In this document: piece by piece, positions 29,004 to 38,053 of the stretch | How positions within the stretch are numbered: the stretch's first letter is position 1 | How the letters are laid out: the number at the start of each line of letters is the position of its first letter | The notes under the pieces: generated by a model | What the model was told of the DNA's origin: nothing | Databases searched by the model: none | What the model saw: only the letters and a program-made list of their open reading frames with translations | Translations under genes and position numbers: made by a program | Assembly: GCF_901687125.1 (NCBI RefSeq) | Contig: NZ_CABFJY010000022.1 | Span: 62,001 to 126,000, forward strand | DNA: 64,000 nucleotides | Direction: 5' to 3' | Origin: Actinobacillus vicugnae | GTDB taxonomy: Bacteria; Pseudomonadota; Gammaproteobacteria; Enterobacterales; Pasteurellaceae

Positions 29004-30098
29004 CTATTGTTTTGTACCTGCAAATGCACCTTGTACTGTTTTACTTGCTGTTGCATCTGTTTCAAATGTGCCAACGACTTCATTCGCTTCAGATCCAGCA
29101 AAATAACCTTGGTATGTACCAGACTCATTTAGCGATGAGCTTACAGCAAAAGTAGCATCGCCATTAAAGGTCGCATAACCATTAGTAATAGAAATTGTGC
29201 CATTATCAAAGGTTGCAAAAGTTTTAACTGATCCACCATTTGTTCCACCAGTATAAATAGAACCTGTAATTCCCCCATTGTTATCTACACTCATAGCAAA
29301 ATTAGCTGATGTTACGGCTACAGCATTATTGAGGGAATATGCAGCCTTACCTGCATAACTTGCATTTAATGCAGAAGACTTATTAGACTCTGGCGTTGCT
29401 GTTGTAACTACTGCAACATAAGAATTCGCTGGACTACTATCTTTTATTTCCTCACGAATAACCGCATAGCTTGAATATGTTTGCTCATTTTTTAACATAA
29501 CTGTACCTGCTGAAACAGTTTTACGACAAGATCCGTCATAACTTGATGCACTATTAGTACAAGATGAAGCCGTTTGAGTTTGAGAAGAAGACATTGCCTC
29601 AATTAAAGTTAATGGCTCATTTATATACTTATAAAGATAAGAAGTCTCATCAGTGGCTGTATTTGTAGAACTAAATACTTTCGGATTTTCCGTAGAAATT
29701 ACATCAGTTTGTGTCTTTGATGAATCATCATCTGTTACTGTATTATTATCAGTATGCTCGTCATTCGAATCAGACGTAGAATCATTTGAAGTAGTATTGT
29801 CGGTAGTGTCACTATCAGAACCAGATGTAGAACTATTTGACGTAGTATTATCAGTAGTGTCTGCAGTATTATTATCAGAAGTATCCGTTGAATCAGAAGA
29901 AGATGAATTAGTTGTACTATTCATTGCATCTGCCGTTGCAACTCCTGAAGATACTGGTGTTGCTGTAGAAGCTGTTTGGGCAGTATTACCAGCAGAAGCA
30001 CTACTTCCTGTACTAGAAGAACACGCACTTACGCCAAGCGATAACAAAATTGCGACTGCGACATTTACTACTTGTTTATTCAAAATATTTTTATGCAT
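29004..30098 (-). CDS. TbpB-like surface lipoprotein, probable Slam substrate
   Basis: 364 aa. Signal peptide with lipobox LGVSAC (Cys26), then a low-complexity Ser/Thr/Asp/Asn linker (about residues 27-135) containing two copies of a 17-residue repeat beginning DTTDNTTSN. A middle region has Cys pairs (SSCTNSASSYDGSC). The C-terminal portion (about 235-364) is glycine-rich and strand-forming and ends GTFETDATASKTVQGAFAGT, typical of the TbpB-type C-terminal barrel that Slam proteins recognise. It is probably displayed on the cell surface and delivers a ligand to the neighbouring receptor. The Slam stop is 27 bases upstream and the receptor start 52 bases downstream, so one operon. The only intact member of the locus. 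The ligand is unknown. Confidence 0.82.
   Translation of the reverse strand: MHKNILNKQVVNVAVAILLSLGVSACSSSTGSSASAGNTAQTASTATPVSSGVATADAMNSTTNSSSSDSTDTSDNNTADTTDNTTSNSSTSGSDSDTTDNTTSNDSTSDSNDEHTDNNTVTDDDSSKTQTDVISTENPKVFSSTNTATDETSYLYKYINEPLTLIEAMSSSQTQTASSCTNSASSYDGSCRKTVSAGTVMLKNEQTYSSYAVIREEIKDSSPANSYVAVVTTATPESNKSSALNASYAGKAAYSLNNAVAVTSANFAMSVDNNGGITGSIYTGGTNGGSVKTFATFDNGTISITNGYATFNGDATFAVSSSLNESGTYQGYFAGSEANEVVGTFETDATASKTVQGAFAGTKQ
29770..29861 (-). repeat. Two-copy 51-bp tandem repeat in the lipoprotein linker
   Basis: The units (from 29771 and from 29822) match in most positions with a 51-base period. Each encodes a 17-residue D/T/S/N stretch. A whole-codon period changes linker length without a frameshift. 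Confidence 0.7.
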
Positions 30099-30125
30099 AG
30101 ATAAGCACCTATATAAAATTGTTAT

Positions 30126-31568
30126 TTAAAAAGTTTTTTCCAGTAATACGTTTACACTTTTATCCGAATAAGAATAGAGGCTTGCGAAGTTACTACGCTG
30201 TTTTTTCCAGTGGTAGTTTAACTTCGGGGTGATGCCCCATAAGTGCCAATCTAGTTTCCAGATTGTTGCATTAATATGATAAATCTCGTCTTGTCTGCGT
30301 TTATCAAAATGAAATACCGAACCTAATGCAAGATTATCTTGATAACTTCGTTTTGAAGCAGAGAAACTTAAACGAGAAGAAATTCCCCATTGCCACTCTT
30401 GTCCCCAGCCAATACGGGCTGTTTTCAAATCATAGCTGTAATGGCGGGCTTTAGTACGCTCTTGCGTATAATCTGCCCCAGCGTAAAAGTAATAACGAGG
30501 GCTTGGGCGCAAAAGTATGGTCAAAGATCCTAGCTTGCTATTGCCATTTAAATTTGGGTTATTTGAGTAGAAATTTTGAGCATATTCCACCGCACTTGAG
30601 ATTTGCTAATTCGCATTCAACCAGCGATTAAAAGCAATACGTACGCCGTTACTACGTTTGTAACGATGTCCGCCATACCATTGCTGTTCATAAAACGGTA
30701 AAAATGCAAAGCGTTGGCGATCTGCCTTATGCACATAACCTAAGGACAAGCGGTTACTAATGTCATCATAATCATGATAATCCCAATAACTTTTGCCGTA
30801 TAAGCTATTTTCTATATGTAAGTAGTGCGCATTCCATAAGTTAATATCGCGCTCTAGGTCAAAGTAATAGCCAATCCCGTGCGCCTTTTGAGGCAACATC
30901 GTTTCGCTTTTTACAAAAGCGGTATTTTCAATATAGCGATCATTGGAAACGTTATTGACGTTTTCTTCTCGTAAGTAATTGGCGGTTAATGACACTTGCC
31001 ATTCATTCCGTTGCGCAAGTGTTTGTAAATAAAGCTGAACCAATTGCGCAATATCTGGCGGGATCTGTGGATCACTTAACGCTTTTTCAAATTGATCTTT
31101 AGCAGCATTATCTTGTTGTGCTTGGAATAAGCTAATTGCAAGCTGAATACGCACAGGTGTTAATTCTGGTTTTTGAGCCAGAATCGTTCTATAAAAGGTG
31201 ATCGCTTGGCTATATTTCTGTTGTTTTTTAGCAATCTGCGCTTGTGCAAATAGTATTAAAATCGGATCTGTATCAGAAAAACTGCGATAAATGGAGAGTA
31301 AATATTCAATCGTATTAGGATTTCCAACCTCTATAGCATGATTTAATAATTGTTCAGTAAGTTGTTTATTTTTGAGCAAGTCTTGTTCTGCAAAAGTAAT
31401 ATTTTCTGCGGAATGTTTTTCTAATTCAGGCAATTTTTTTGTATCTTTTAGCAGCCTAGCAATTTCTATATTTTTTTCAGGGGTATTAATAGGTTGTTCT
31501 GCATAAACGCTATGAATACTGGAGAAATAAAATAAAATTGAGCTAAAAATTGCTAGGTGTTTTTTCAT
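30126..31568 (-). pseudogene. Slam (surface lipoprotein assembly modifier), interrupted by one amber codon
   Basis: One frame of about 480 codons. It has a signal peptide (MKKHLAIFSSILFYFSSIHSVYA), a helical periplasmic domain with TPR-like repeats (about residues 100-205, including AITFYRTILAQKPEL), and a C-terminal DUF560-type beta barrel (from about 210, SLTANYLREENVNN, to the final LLEKTF). The frame is open except for TAG at 30608-30606, where ...RWLNAN is followed by amber and then QISSAVEYAQNFY. A TGG Trp codon there would suit the barrel. Slam proteins move lipoproteins across the outer membrane (type XI secretion). Without suppression the last 10 or so strands are lost and the protein should be inactive. 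First gene of the operon. Confidence 0.85.
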
Positions 31569-31819
31569 AGATTAAAACGATTAAATACGTAATATCATTC
31601 GTTGATACTTGTATTTCAATGGAAAAGTTACAGTTTTTTGATACTAGCAATTTTGCTAAAACGGTTCAATAAGAATTATTCGTAAAAGCATTTAAATTTG
31701 ATTATTTATAACAAACGGTTGTTTTATAACCTTTAATTTATACCAAAAAATAAATAGTTATAAATTTTTTATGGGATTAATTTAAGAAAAAATAAACTTT
31801 AAGTATTTATAAAATAAAC
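31569..31819 (-). promoter_or_regulatory. Upstream region of the Slam operon
   Basis: About 250 A/T-rich bases without a gene, between metE's terminator and the Slam start. An inverted repeat AATAA-GAA-TTATT at 31668-31680 is a weak candidate for a Fur-type site, which would fit iron control, but the match to a Fur box is poor. No clear -35/-10 pair was identified. Confidence 0.35.
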
Positions 31820-31861
31820 AAGCGGTCGGATTTGCAAAAATTTTTACAAATTCGACCGCTT
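31820..31861 (-). terminator. metE terminator (inverted uptake-signal pair)
   Basis: AAGCGGTCGGATT (31820-31832) pairs, with one mismatch, with AATTCGACCGCTT (31849-31861). It lies 38 bases after the metE stop. Confidence 0.65.
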
Positions 31862-31899
31862 ACATAAGCGATAAATTAGACGCTATTTATTGTGAATGC

Positions 31900-34170
31900 T
31901 TAAGCGAGTTCTGCACGCAGTTTTTTGGTTACATCTACCATTACTTGTAATTGCTCAAGGGTTTCTTTCCAACCTCGCGTTTTTAAGCCACAGTCTGGGT
32001 TTACCCATAAACGTTCTTTTGGGATCACGTTTAGCGCTTTACGTAATAAATGCTTGATTTCATTTGCGGTTGGTACGCGTGGGCTATGAATATCATACAC
32101 ACCAGGACCAATATCATTTGGATATTTAAAATCGGCAAAAGCAGTTAGTAACTCCATATCTGAACGAGATGTTTCAATCGTAATTACGTCGGCATCAAGC
32201 CCTGCAATTGCAGGCAAAATATCGTTAAATTCTGAATAACACATATGAGTGTGAATTTGTGTGTCATCTTTTACCCCCATATAGCTTAAACGGAACGCTT
32301 CACCCGCCCATTGTAAATAAGTATCCCAATCAGCACGTTTTAGTGGTAAGCCTTCTCGAATTGCAGGCTCATCTATTTGAATCACTTTAATGCCCGCTTT
32401 TTCAAGGTCTAATACTTCATCAGAAAGCGCTACACCAATTTGTTTACATACGGTTGAGCGAGGAATGTCGTTGCGCACAAATGACCACTGTAAAATCGTT
32501 ACAGGCCCCGTTAGCATACCTTTCATCACTTTATTCGTTAAGCTTTGTGCGTATTGCGACCAACGTACGGTCATTGGCTCTGGACGGGTCACATCGCCAT
32601 AAATCACAGGAGGTTTTACACAGCGAGAACCATAGCTTTGTACCCAACCAAATTTGGTAAAGGCAAAACCGTCAAGCAATTCACCAAAATACTCCACCAT
32701 GTCATTACGTTCTGCTTCGCCATGCACTAATACATCTAAATCAAGTTCTTCTTGCTTACGCACCACAAACTCAATTTCTTTTTTCATTGCAGCTTCATAA
32801 TCTGCTAGCGATAGCTCCCCTTTTTTGAAGGCTGCACGTGCATGGCGAATTTCTAAGGTTTGCGGGAAAGAACCGATATTTGTGGTAGGGAGAAGCGGTA
32901 GATTTAGCCACGCATTTTGCAATTTAATTCGCTCTGCAAAAGGAGATTGGCGTTTATCTGCATTCGCAGGCAAGTTAGCTAAACGTTCTGTCACTGCCGT
33001 TTTATGGATCATTTTACTTTGCGCACGTGCCTGAGCTGCATTTTGGTTTTCATTGAGTTGTTCAGCAACCGTTGCTCGGCCTTGGTTCAACGCTTGTTTT
33101 AACACATTGAGCTCTTTAACTTTTTGTAGGGTAAATGCTAACCAGCTATAAAGTTCTGGGTTATTTTGTGCAAGTTGTGTTTCTACCGCTAAATCATAAG
33201 GTGTGTGGAGTAACGAACAGCTTGGTGCAATCCATAAACGCTGACCAAAGTTCGCTTTTAATGGTTCTAGTACGTCTAATATACGATTTAAATCTGCACG
33301 CCAAATATTACGTCCTTCAATGACCCCTGCTGAAAGTACTTTGGGATAATCTGTAAAAGCGGCTAATTGCTCTGGTGCACGTACTAAATCAAGATGTAAG
33401 CCGTCCACTGGTAGCGCTTTGAGTAATGATGCGTGTTCGGCAACTGAGCCAAAATAGGTCGCTAGTAATAATTTGGCATTTACTTGTGCTAATTGCGTAT
33501 AAACATGTTGGTAGGCCACACGCCATTCTGCGGGTAAATCTAATGCCAGTGCTGGCTCATCAATTTGGATCCATTCCACGCCTTCGGCAGCAATCGCATT
33601 TAAAATTTGTTGATAAACAGGAACCAGTTGAGAAAGCAATTCAAAACGATTAAATGCTTCACCCTTTTCCTTACCTAGCCATAAGAAAGTAAGCGGCCCT
33701 ACAATTACGGGTTTTACTTGATGTCCAGCGGCTTTAGCTTCACGGATTTGATTTACATAATGAGCTGGGTTCGCTTTAAATTCGGTATTTTTGTGGAACT
33801 CAGGTACGAGATAGTGATAGTTAGTATCGAACCATTTGGTCATTTCAATCGCAAATTGTTCTTTATTACCACGTGCTAATTGGAAATATTGATCTAATGT
33901 TAGATTTTGGCTATCGAAACCAAAGCGGGCAGGAATCGCACTTGTTGCCACTTGCAGATCTAAAATGTGATCGTAGAAAGTAAAATCACCTACTGCAACA
34001 AAATCCACATTTGCCTCGGCTTGATGTTGCCAATTTTTTTCTCGTAATGCTTTCGCTAAATCTAATAGATCTTGCTCAGCTAACTCTTTACGCCAATAAC
34101 GTTCTTGCGCAAATTTTAATTCTCGCTTAGCCCCTACACGTGGAAAACCTAAGATATGTGATGTTGTCAT
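31900..34170 (-). CDS. metE: Cobalamin-independent methionine synthase
   Basis: Transfers the methyl group of 5-methyltetrahydrofolate to homocysteine in the last step of methionine synthesis. 756 aa. The C-terminal domain carries the zinc and homocysteine site: HMCYSEF near 641 (His and Cys), IETSRSD near 663 (Glu) and [13 protein letters not shown] near 725 (Cys). The N-terminal half holds [14 protein letters not shown] near residue 8. AGGAG precedes the ATG. In many relatives it is divergent from metR with a shared control region; here a lipoprotein gene lies between. Confidence 0.97.
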   Translation of the reverse strand: MTTSHILGFPRVGAKRELKFAQERYWRKELAEQDLLDLAKALREKNWQHQAEANVDFVAVGDFTFYDHILDLQVATSAIPARFGFDSQNLTLDQYFQLARGNKEQFAIEMTKWFDTNYHYLVPEFHKNTEFKANPAHYVNQIREAKAAGHQVKPVIVGPLTFLWLGKEKGEAFNRFELLSQLVPVYQQILNAIAAEGVEWIQIDEPALALDLPAEWRVAYQHVYTQLAQVNAKLLLATYFGSVAEHASLLKALPVDGLHLDLVRAPEQLAAFTDYPKVLSAGVIEGRNIWRADLNRILDVLEPLKANFGQRLWIAPSCSLLHTPYDLAVETQLAQNNPELYSWLAFTLQKVKELNVLKQALNQGRATVAEQLNENQNAAQARAQSKMIHKTAVTERLANLPANADKRQSPFAERIKLQNAWLNLPLLPTTNIGSFPQTLEIRHARAAFKKGELSLADYEAAMKKEIEFVVRKQEELDLDVLVHGEAERNDMVEYFGELLDGFAFTKFGWVQSYGSRCVKPPVIYGDVTRPEPMTVRWSQYAQSLTNKVMKGMLTGPVTILQWSFVRNDIPRSTVCKQIGVALSDEVLDLEKAGIKVIQIDEPAIREGLPLKRADWDTYLQWAGEAFRLSYMGVKDDTQIHTHMCYSEFNDILPAIAGLDADVITIETSRSDMELLTAFADFKYPNDIGPGVYDIHSPRVPTANEIKHLLRKALNVIPKERLWVNPDCGLKTRGWKETLEQLQVMVDVTKKLRAELA

Positions 34171-34237
34171 ATGGCACTCCTGCTATGTTGTTATTCAGTT
34201 TGCTGAACCTTACTTGTGGCTCAACTTGGATGTTTAA

Positions 34238-34266
34238 ATAATGCAAGAATGGTAAATATTATGCAA
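34238..34266 (-). promoter_or_regulatory. Candidate metE promoter
   Basis: On the minus strand TTGCAT (34266-34261), a 17-base spacer and CATTAT (34243-34238), 68 bases before the metE ATG. I did not find a convincing MetR site (TGAA-N5-TTCA) nearby, only imperfect forms. Confidence 0.45.
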
Positions 34267-34340
34267 CTTCATAATTTTCAATTTAATTATGAAAATTTTT
34301 AATAATCCTTTTTCAAAGGAAGGCAAGTTTACATAAAACA

Positions 34341-34396
34341 CAAGCGGTCTGATTTCACCGATTTTTTGCAAAAAAAAGACAAAATCAGACCGCTTG
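34341..34396 (-). terminator. Inverted uptake-signal pair after the second lipoprotein
   Basis: A perfect 15-bp stem, CAAGCGGTCTGATTT (34341-34355) with AAATCAGACCGCTTG (34382-34396). It starts 33 bases after the lipoprotein stop and insulates metE. Confidence 0.75.
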
Positions 34397-34429
34397 TTAA
34401 CTAAGCAATATTAAGGCTAAATTGCTTAA

Positions 34430-35357
34430 TTATTTGCTTGCACCAAATACGCCACCCCAAGCGCCACCAGCGCCATCAACGTCGTCACCAATTTGGGTTT
34501 CATCTCTAAACATACCACCGAGCTCTTTAGCATTCTCCCCGTAGAATTTACCTTCTACGTTAGCTTGAGTTGCAAAAGTATTTGAACTTGCTTTACCTGC
34601 AAAACTATTACCAGAAATATCCGCACTAATATTCACTGGATCAAGTGTAGCCACATTTAAAGTACCATTTAGCTTTTTCGCGCCAAAATCAGCATTAAAT
34701 TGTGCGGTATCTGCTAACCAATCATCATGATTAAATTGTGGAGTATTGCCTGAAATTAGCGTATAGCCATGATAGGTTGCAGTGCCACTTGTTGGCATTG
34801 AGCTGGTTGGAATGCCGTTATAGAAGAAATAGCTTTCTGAATTTGGGCCACCTTCGATCACGCCAAAGCGTACTGAACTATACTTATCACAGCAGGCAAG
34901 TAAGTCCCCCATATTTAACCAAGTACCTGCATAAATACCCGAATTTTTATAGCTTACTCTAAGTGATTTTCCATCTACATTTAAATATTCTGTACTTGGA
35001 TTAGTTACATCTACACGCTCTTCTAATACTTTATCATCTCGTTCTTTTAAAATAATAGTAGCACCTGTTGCAGAACTTGATGACATATTATTGGGTGAGG
35101 ATTGATTATTTGAACTATTGCTATTAGTAGAATTATTCGAATTTGAATTACCGCTATTATTAATAGTACCATTCGATTGGTTTGAATTACCACTATTATT
35201 AGTAGCGTTATTCGATTGATTCGAATGATCTGTTGTAACGCTATTTGGTGTAGCGTTTGATGAATTCATGATTATCACTACCGCCGCTATTGCTACTACA
35301 AGCACTTAAAACTAAGCTCGCTAATAACGTTAAACTTATTTTTGTAATTTTTTGCAT
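34430..35357 (-). pseudogene. Second TbpB-like surface lipoprotein, frameshifted near the N-terminus
   Basis: The lipoprotein signal starts at ATG 35357: MQKITKISLTLLASLVLSAC (Cys20), then SSNSGGSDN, but this frame stops at 35241. The rest is in the next frame, which is open from about 35305 and encodes an Asn/Ser-rich linker (repeats of NNSGNSN type), a strand-rich domain with LLACCDKYSS, and a C-terminus VEGKFYGENAKELGGMF...GAWGGVFGAS characteristic of the TbpB-type barrel. One extra base (or two lost) between about 35270 and 35300 explains the shift; no homopolymer run is there. It is probably a Slam cargo related in design to the lipoprotein at 29004. It splits the metE-metR pair. Confidence 0.8.
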
Positions 35358-35358
35358 A

Positions 35359-35406
35359 ATATACACTCCTGGTCAGTCCTGATAAACAATTGACCGAAGT
35401 GTATAT
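35359..35406 (-). promoter_or_regulatory. Hairpin covering the ribosome binding site of the second lipoprotein
   Basis: A 9-bp stem (35359-35367 with 35398-35406) and, inside it, a 5-bp stem GGTCA/TGACC (35371-35375 with 35391-35395). On the minus-strand RNA the CAGGAG binding site lies in the 3' arm and bulge, and the ATG is 2 bases beyond the stem. It could restrict translation (RNA thermometer or protein-responsive leader) or be a DNA operator if transcription starts within it. Confidence 0.45.
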
Positions 35407-35675
35407 AGTTTGAAATAAATGATCTACAGTTTTGTAAGTTTTATTTATTAAACATAAAATAACAGCATATAAATTAAAGTCAATTGTTAAAAAATAATTT
35501 ATAATGTATAAATCAACATGTAAAAATTATAAGTTGACCAGATTTTATTTATTTAGTTCCATGAATTAAATAATTTATTCTTGAATCAGAATGAAAAAAA
35601 TTTACTTATTGAAAACAATAATTTATATTATACTTTATCCACTACTTAATTTTATGAATACTGTATTAATTGTAA

Positions 35676-36605
35676 ATGAAACCCATATTTCTTGAACTTC
35701 GTCATCTAAAAACATTGCTCGCTTTAAAAGAAAGCGGAAGTGTTTCGCTTGCAGCAAAGCGTGTTCATTTAACGCAATCCGCGCTTTCTCATCAGATTAA
35801 ATTACTAGAAGAACAGTATGAATTAACGCTGTTTGAACGTAAGACCCAGCCTTTGCGTTTTACGTCTGCAGGCGAGCGACTAGTAAAATTAGCGCATGAA
35901 ATTTTGCCTAAAGTCTCCGAAGCAGAACTCGATCTCGCGCGAGTAAAACAAGGTGAAGTGGGTGAATTACGTATTGCAGTGGAGTGCCACACTTGTTTTG
36001 ACTGGTTAATGCCAGCAATGGATACTTTCCGCCAAAGTTGGCCGTTAGTAGAACTTGATATCGTGTCGGGCTTCCATACAGACACAGTCGGCTTATTATT
36101 AACTCACCGAGCAGATTGGGCAGTGGTTGCTGAAGCAGAAGAAACGGATGGTATTATCTATCGCCCACTCTTTTCTTATGAAATGGTGGGGATTTGCGCT
36201 AAAGATCATCCACTTGCAAGCAAAGATGTTTGGCAAGCCGAAGATTTTATTGATGAAACTTGGATAACCTATCCAGTGCCTGATGATATGTTAGATTTAT
36301 TGCGGAAAGTACTACGTCCAGCAGGGATCAACCCGATTCGTAGAACAAGCGAATTAACGATCGCTATTATTCAATTAGTTGCAAGTAAACGAGGTATTGC
36401 AACGCTACCGTATTGGGCGGTAAAACCATATCTTGACCGAGGCTATGTGGTAGCGAAAAAAATTACCCAACAGGGGTTATACAGTAACCTTTATGGAGCA
36501 TATCGAGAAGCTGATAAGAACTATGCTTACCTAAATGATTTCCATAACACCGTGAAATCGCAAAGTTTCGCAACTTTACCTGGTCTAATGGTATTAGAAG
36601 ATTGA
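35676..36605 (+). CDS. metR: LysR-type regulator MetR
   Basis: Activates metE and other methionine genes with homocysteine as co-inducer. 309 aa: an N-terminal winged helix-turn-helix (LKTLLALKESGSVSLAAKRV, residues about 11-30, then LTQSALSHQIKLLEEQ) and a LysR substrate domain (ELRIAVECHTCFDWLMPAMD near 92). The sequence is strongly MetR-like, including HTCFDWLMP. It is 318 bases from the second lipoprotein start and about 1.5 kb from metE. Confidence 0.95.
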   Translation: MKPIFLELRHLKTLLALKESGSVSLAAKRVHLTQSALSHQIKLLEEQYELTLFERKTQPLRFTSAGERLVKLAHEILPKVSEAELDLARVKQGEVGELRIAVECHTCFDWLMPAMDTFRQSWPLVELDIVSGFHTDTVGLLLTHRADWAVVAEAEETDGIIYRPLFSYEMVGICAKDHPLASKDVWQAEDFIDETWITYPVPDDMLDLLRKVLRPAGINPIRRTSELTIAIIQLVASKRGIATLPYWAVKPYLDRGYVVAKKITQQGLYSNLYGAYREADKNYAYLNDFHNTVKSQSFATLPGLMVLED

Positions 36606-36934
36606 TATATCTGATTTAATCGGCTTTTGAGTCCCGCTAAACTCAAAATTTGATCATGTTGATAAGGTTGTTCCTTCTTTATCTCAATACTTATTAGAGG
36701 CTTATTATTTACATTACCATTAGCAAAATGGCACAGGATATTATTTATTTTGCTATTTTTTTGTTTTTAGGGATAGCATAATAAAAGCTCTTTTGACTAA
36801 TAACGTCAAAGCCTACTAACACCTTATAATATAGATGTTAGTAGGCTTTTTAGTAGCAATGTTGTCCTTTATATCTGATTAGAGCATTATCAAATCTCTT
36901 TAGTGCTTCCTTTCTATAACATTCATTATAGAAA
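36606..36934. other. Noncoding region after metR with a terminator
   Basis: 329 bp. A hairpin TTTTGAG...CTCAAAA lies near 36626-36648. A strong terminator has a 14-bp stem (36808-36821 with 36836-36849) followed by TTTT. Between them only short peptides are open (for example a hydrophobic one from an ATG near 36728), and I cannot support a gene. It may be decayed sequence. Confidence 0.5.
36808..36852 (+). terminator. Intrinsic terminator downstream of metR
   Basis: AAAGCCTACTAACA pairs perfectly with TGTTAGTAGGCTTT across a 14-base loop, ending in a T run. It is about 200 bases after the metR stop, so it may also belong to an unrecognised small transcript. Confidence 0.75.
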
Positions 36935-37984
36935 TTAAGATTTAGTACGATATTTAGTATGCTGTTTCACTGCTTTACGGATCTGGCGAATATTAGTACG
37001 ACGACGATTTTTGGTTACATCCACTTTGGTTTCAGTTTCAGCAGGTAAACCAACCAGTTCACGCAAATAGTTTACTTGCTCTAAGCCCATTTCTTCCCAA
37101 CCGCCACGAGGTAAACTTTTTTCTAATTTGATATTCCCGTAACGAATACGAATCAAACGGCTCACTTCAACCCCTTGTGATTCCCATAAACGACGTACTT
37201 CACGATTACGCCCTTCTGTTAGAGTAACATCAAACCATTGGTTTAAACCTGTTCCGCCGATGGTTTTAATTTGTTTAAAGTTTGCAGGACCGTCTTCTAG
37301 CTGAACGCCTTTACGTAAACGCTGTAACATGGCTTCATCAATATTACCGAACACACGCACCGAATATTCACGTTCAACTTCACGACTTGGATGCATTAAG
37401 CGGTTTGCTAGTTCACCATCAGTGGTAAATAGTAATAAACCAGAAGTATTAATATCTAAACGCCCTACTGCAACCCAGCGTGCACCCGTTAAACGAGGTA
37501 AGCGGTCAAATACTGTCGCTCGACCTTCTGGATCTGAACGAGTACATAATTCGCCTTCAGGTTTGTAATACATTAATACGCGACAAATTTCTTTTTGTGC
37601 AGGAATTAAGCTGATGAGATCACCGTCGATACGAATTTTTGTTGAACTACTCACTTGTACACGGTCACCTAAACTTGCAATTTTACCGTCTACACTCACA
37701 CGGCCTGCCGCAATAATTTCTTCTAATTCACGGCGAGAACCTTGTCCTGCTCGCGCTAAAATCTTTTGTAGTTTTTCACCTACAACTTTTGTTTTTTTCT
37801 CTTGTGATTCTGCTGATGAAGCGGTCGGATTTTGCGCTTTTTTCGCAAAAGATGAAGAGGTTTTAGTTTTTAACGGTTTTGAGGTTGGACGCTCAGCACG
37901 CTTTTCATTGCGTTCAGCTAAACGTGGATTTTTAGAAAATTTTGCTGATCTTTGTTCTGTATTTTTAGTTTGAAATGTTTTCAT
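36935..37984 (-). CDS. rluB: 23S rRNA pseudouridine 2605 synthase
   Basis: Converts U2605 of 23S rRNA to pseudouridine. A basic, low-complexity N-terminal extension (residues 1-70) is followed by an S4 RNA-binding domain ([20 protein letters not shown] near 72) and the RsuA-type catalytic domain with [14 protein letters not shown] near 170, whose Asp is the nucleophile. A basic C-terminal tail is present. 349 aa. It follows yciO on the same strand, a common arrangement. Confidence 0.93.
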   Translation of the reverse strand: MKTFQTKNTEQRSAKFSKNPRLAERNEKRAERPTSKPLKTKTSSSFAKKAQNPTASSAESQEKKTKVVGEKLQKILARAGQGSRRELEEIIAAGRVSVDGKIASLGDRVQVSSSTKIRIDGDLISLIPAQKEICRVLMYYKPEGELCTRSDPEGRATVFDRLPRLTGARWVAVGRLDINTSGLLLFTTDGELANRLMHPSREVEREYSVRVFGNIDEAMLQRLRKGVQLEDGPANFKQIKTIGGTGLNQWFDVTLTEGRNREVRRLWESQGVEVSRLIRIRYGNIKLEKSLPRGGWEEMGLEQVNYLRELVGLPAETETKVDVTKNRRRTNIRQIRKAVKQHTKYRTKS

Positions 37985-38053
37985 TAAGATTCCTTTGTCG
38001 CTCTCACGAGCGTCTTTAAATAGAAATTCCTCCTTTATGCAAGGAGGAAATGA

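Noticed and set aside
29770-29861. Possible CRISPR array
   Set aside because: Only two long imperfect units in coding frame, without regular unique spacers or cas genes.
29653-30129. Plus-strand frame of 158 codons opposite the first lipoprotein
   Set aside because: It is the antisense of the Ser/Asp-rich linker, open because of biased codons; no binding site or family match.
31668-31680. Fur box before the Slam operon
   Set aside because: Only a short A/T inverted repeat in an A/T-rich stretch; kept as a weak note, not as a site.
34171-34340. MetR binding site upstream of metE
   Set aside because: Only imperfect forms of TGAA-N5-TTCA were found; the clear TTCA/TGAA pair near 34196 is in the reverse arrangement.
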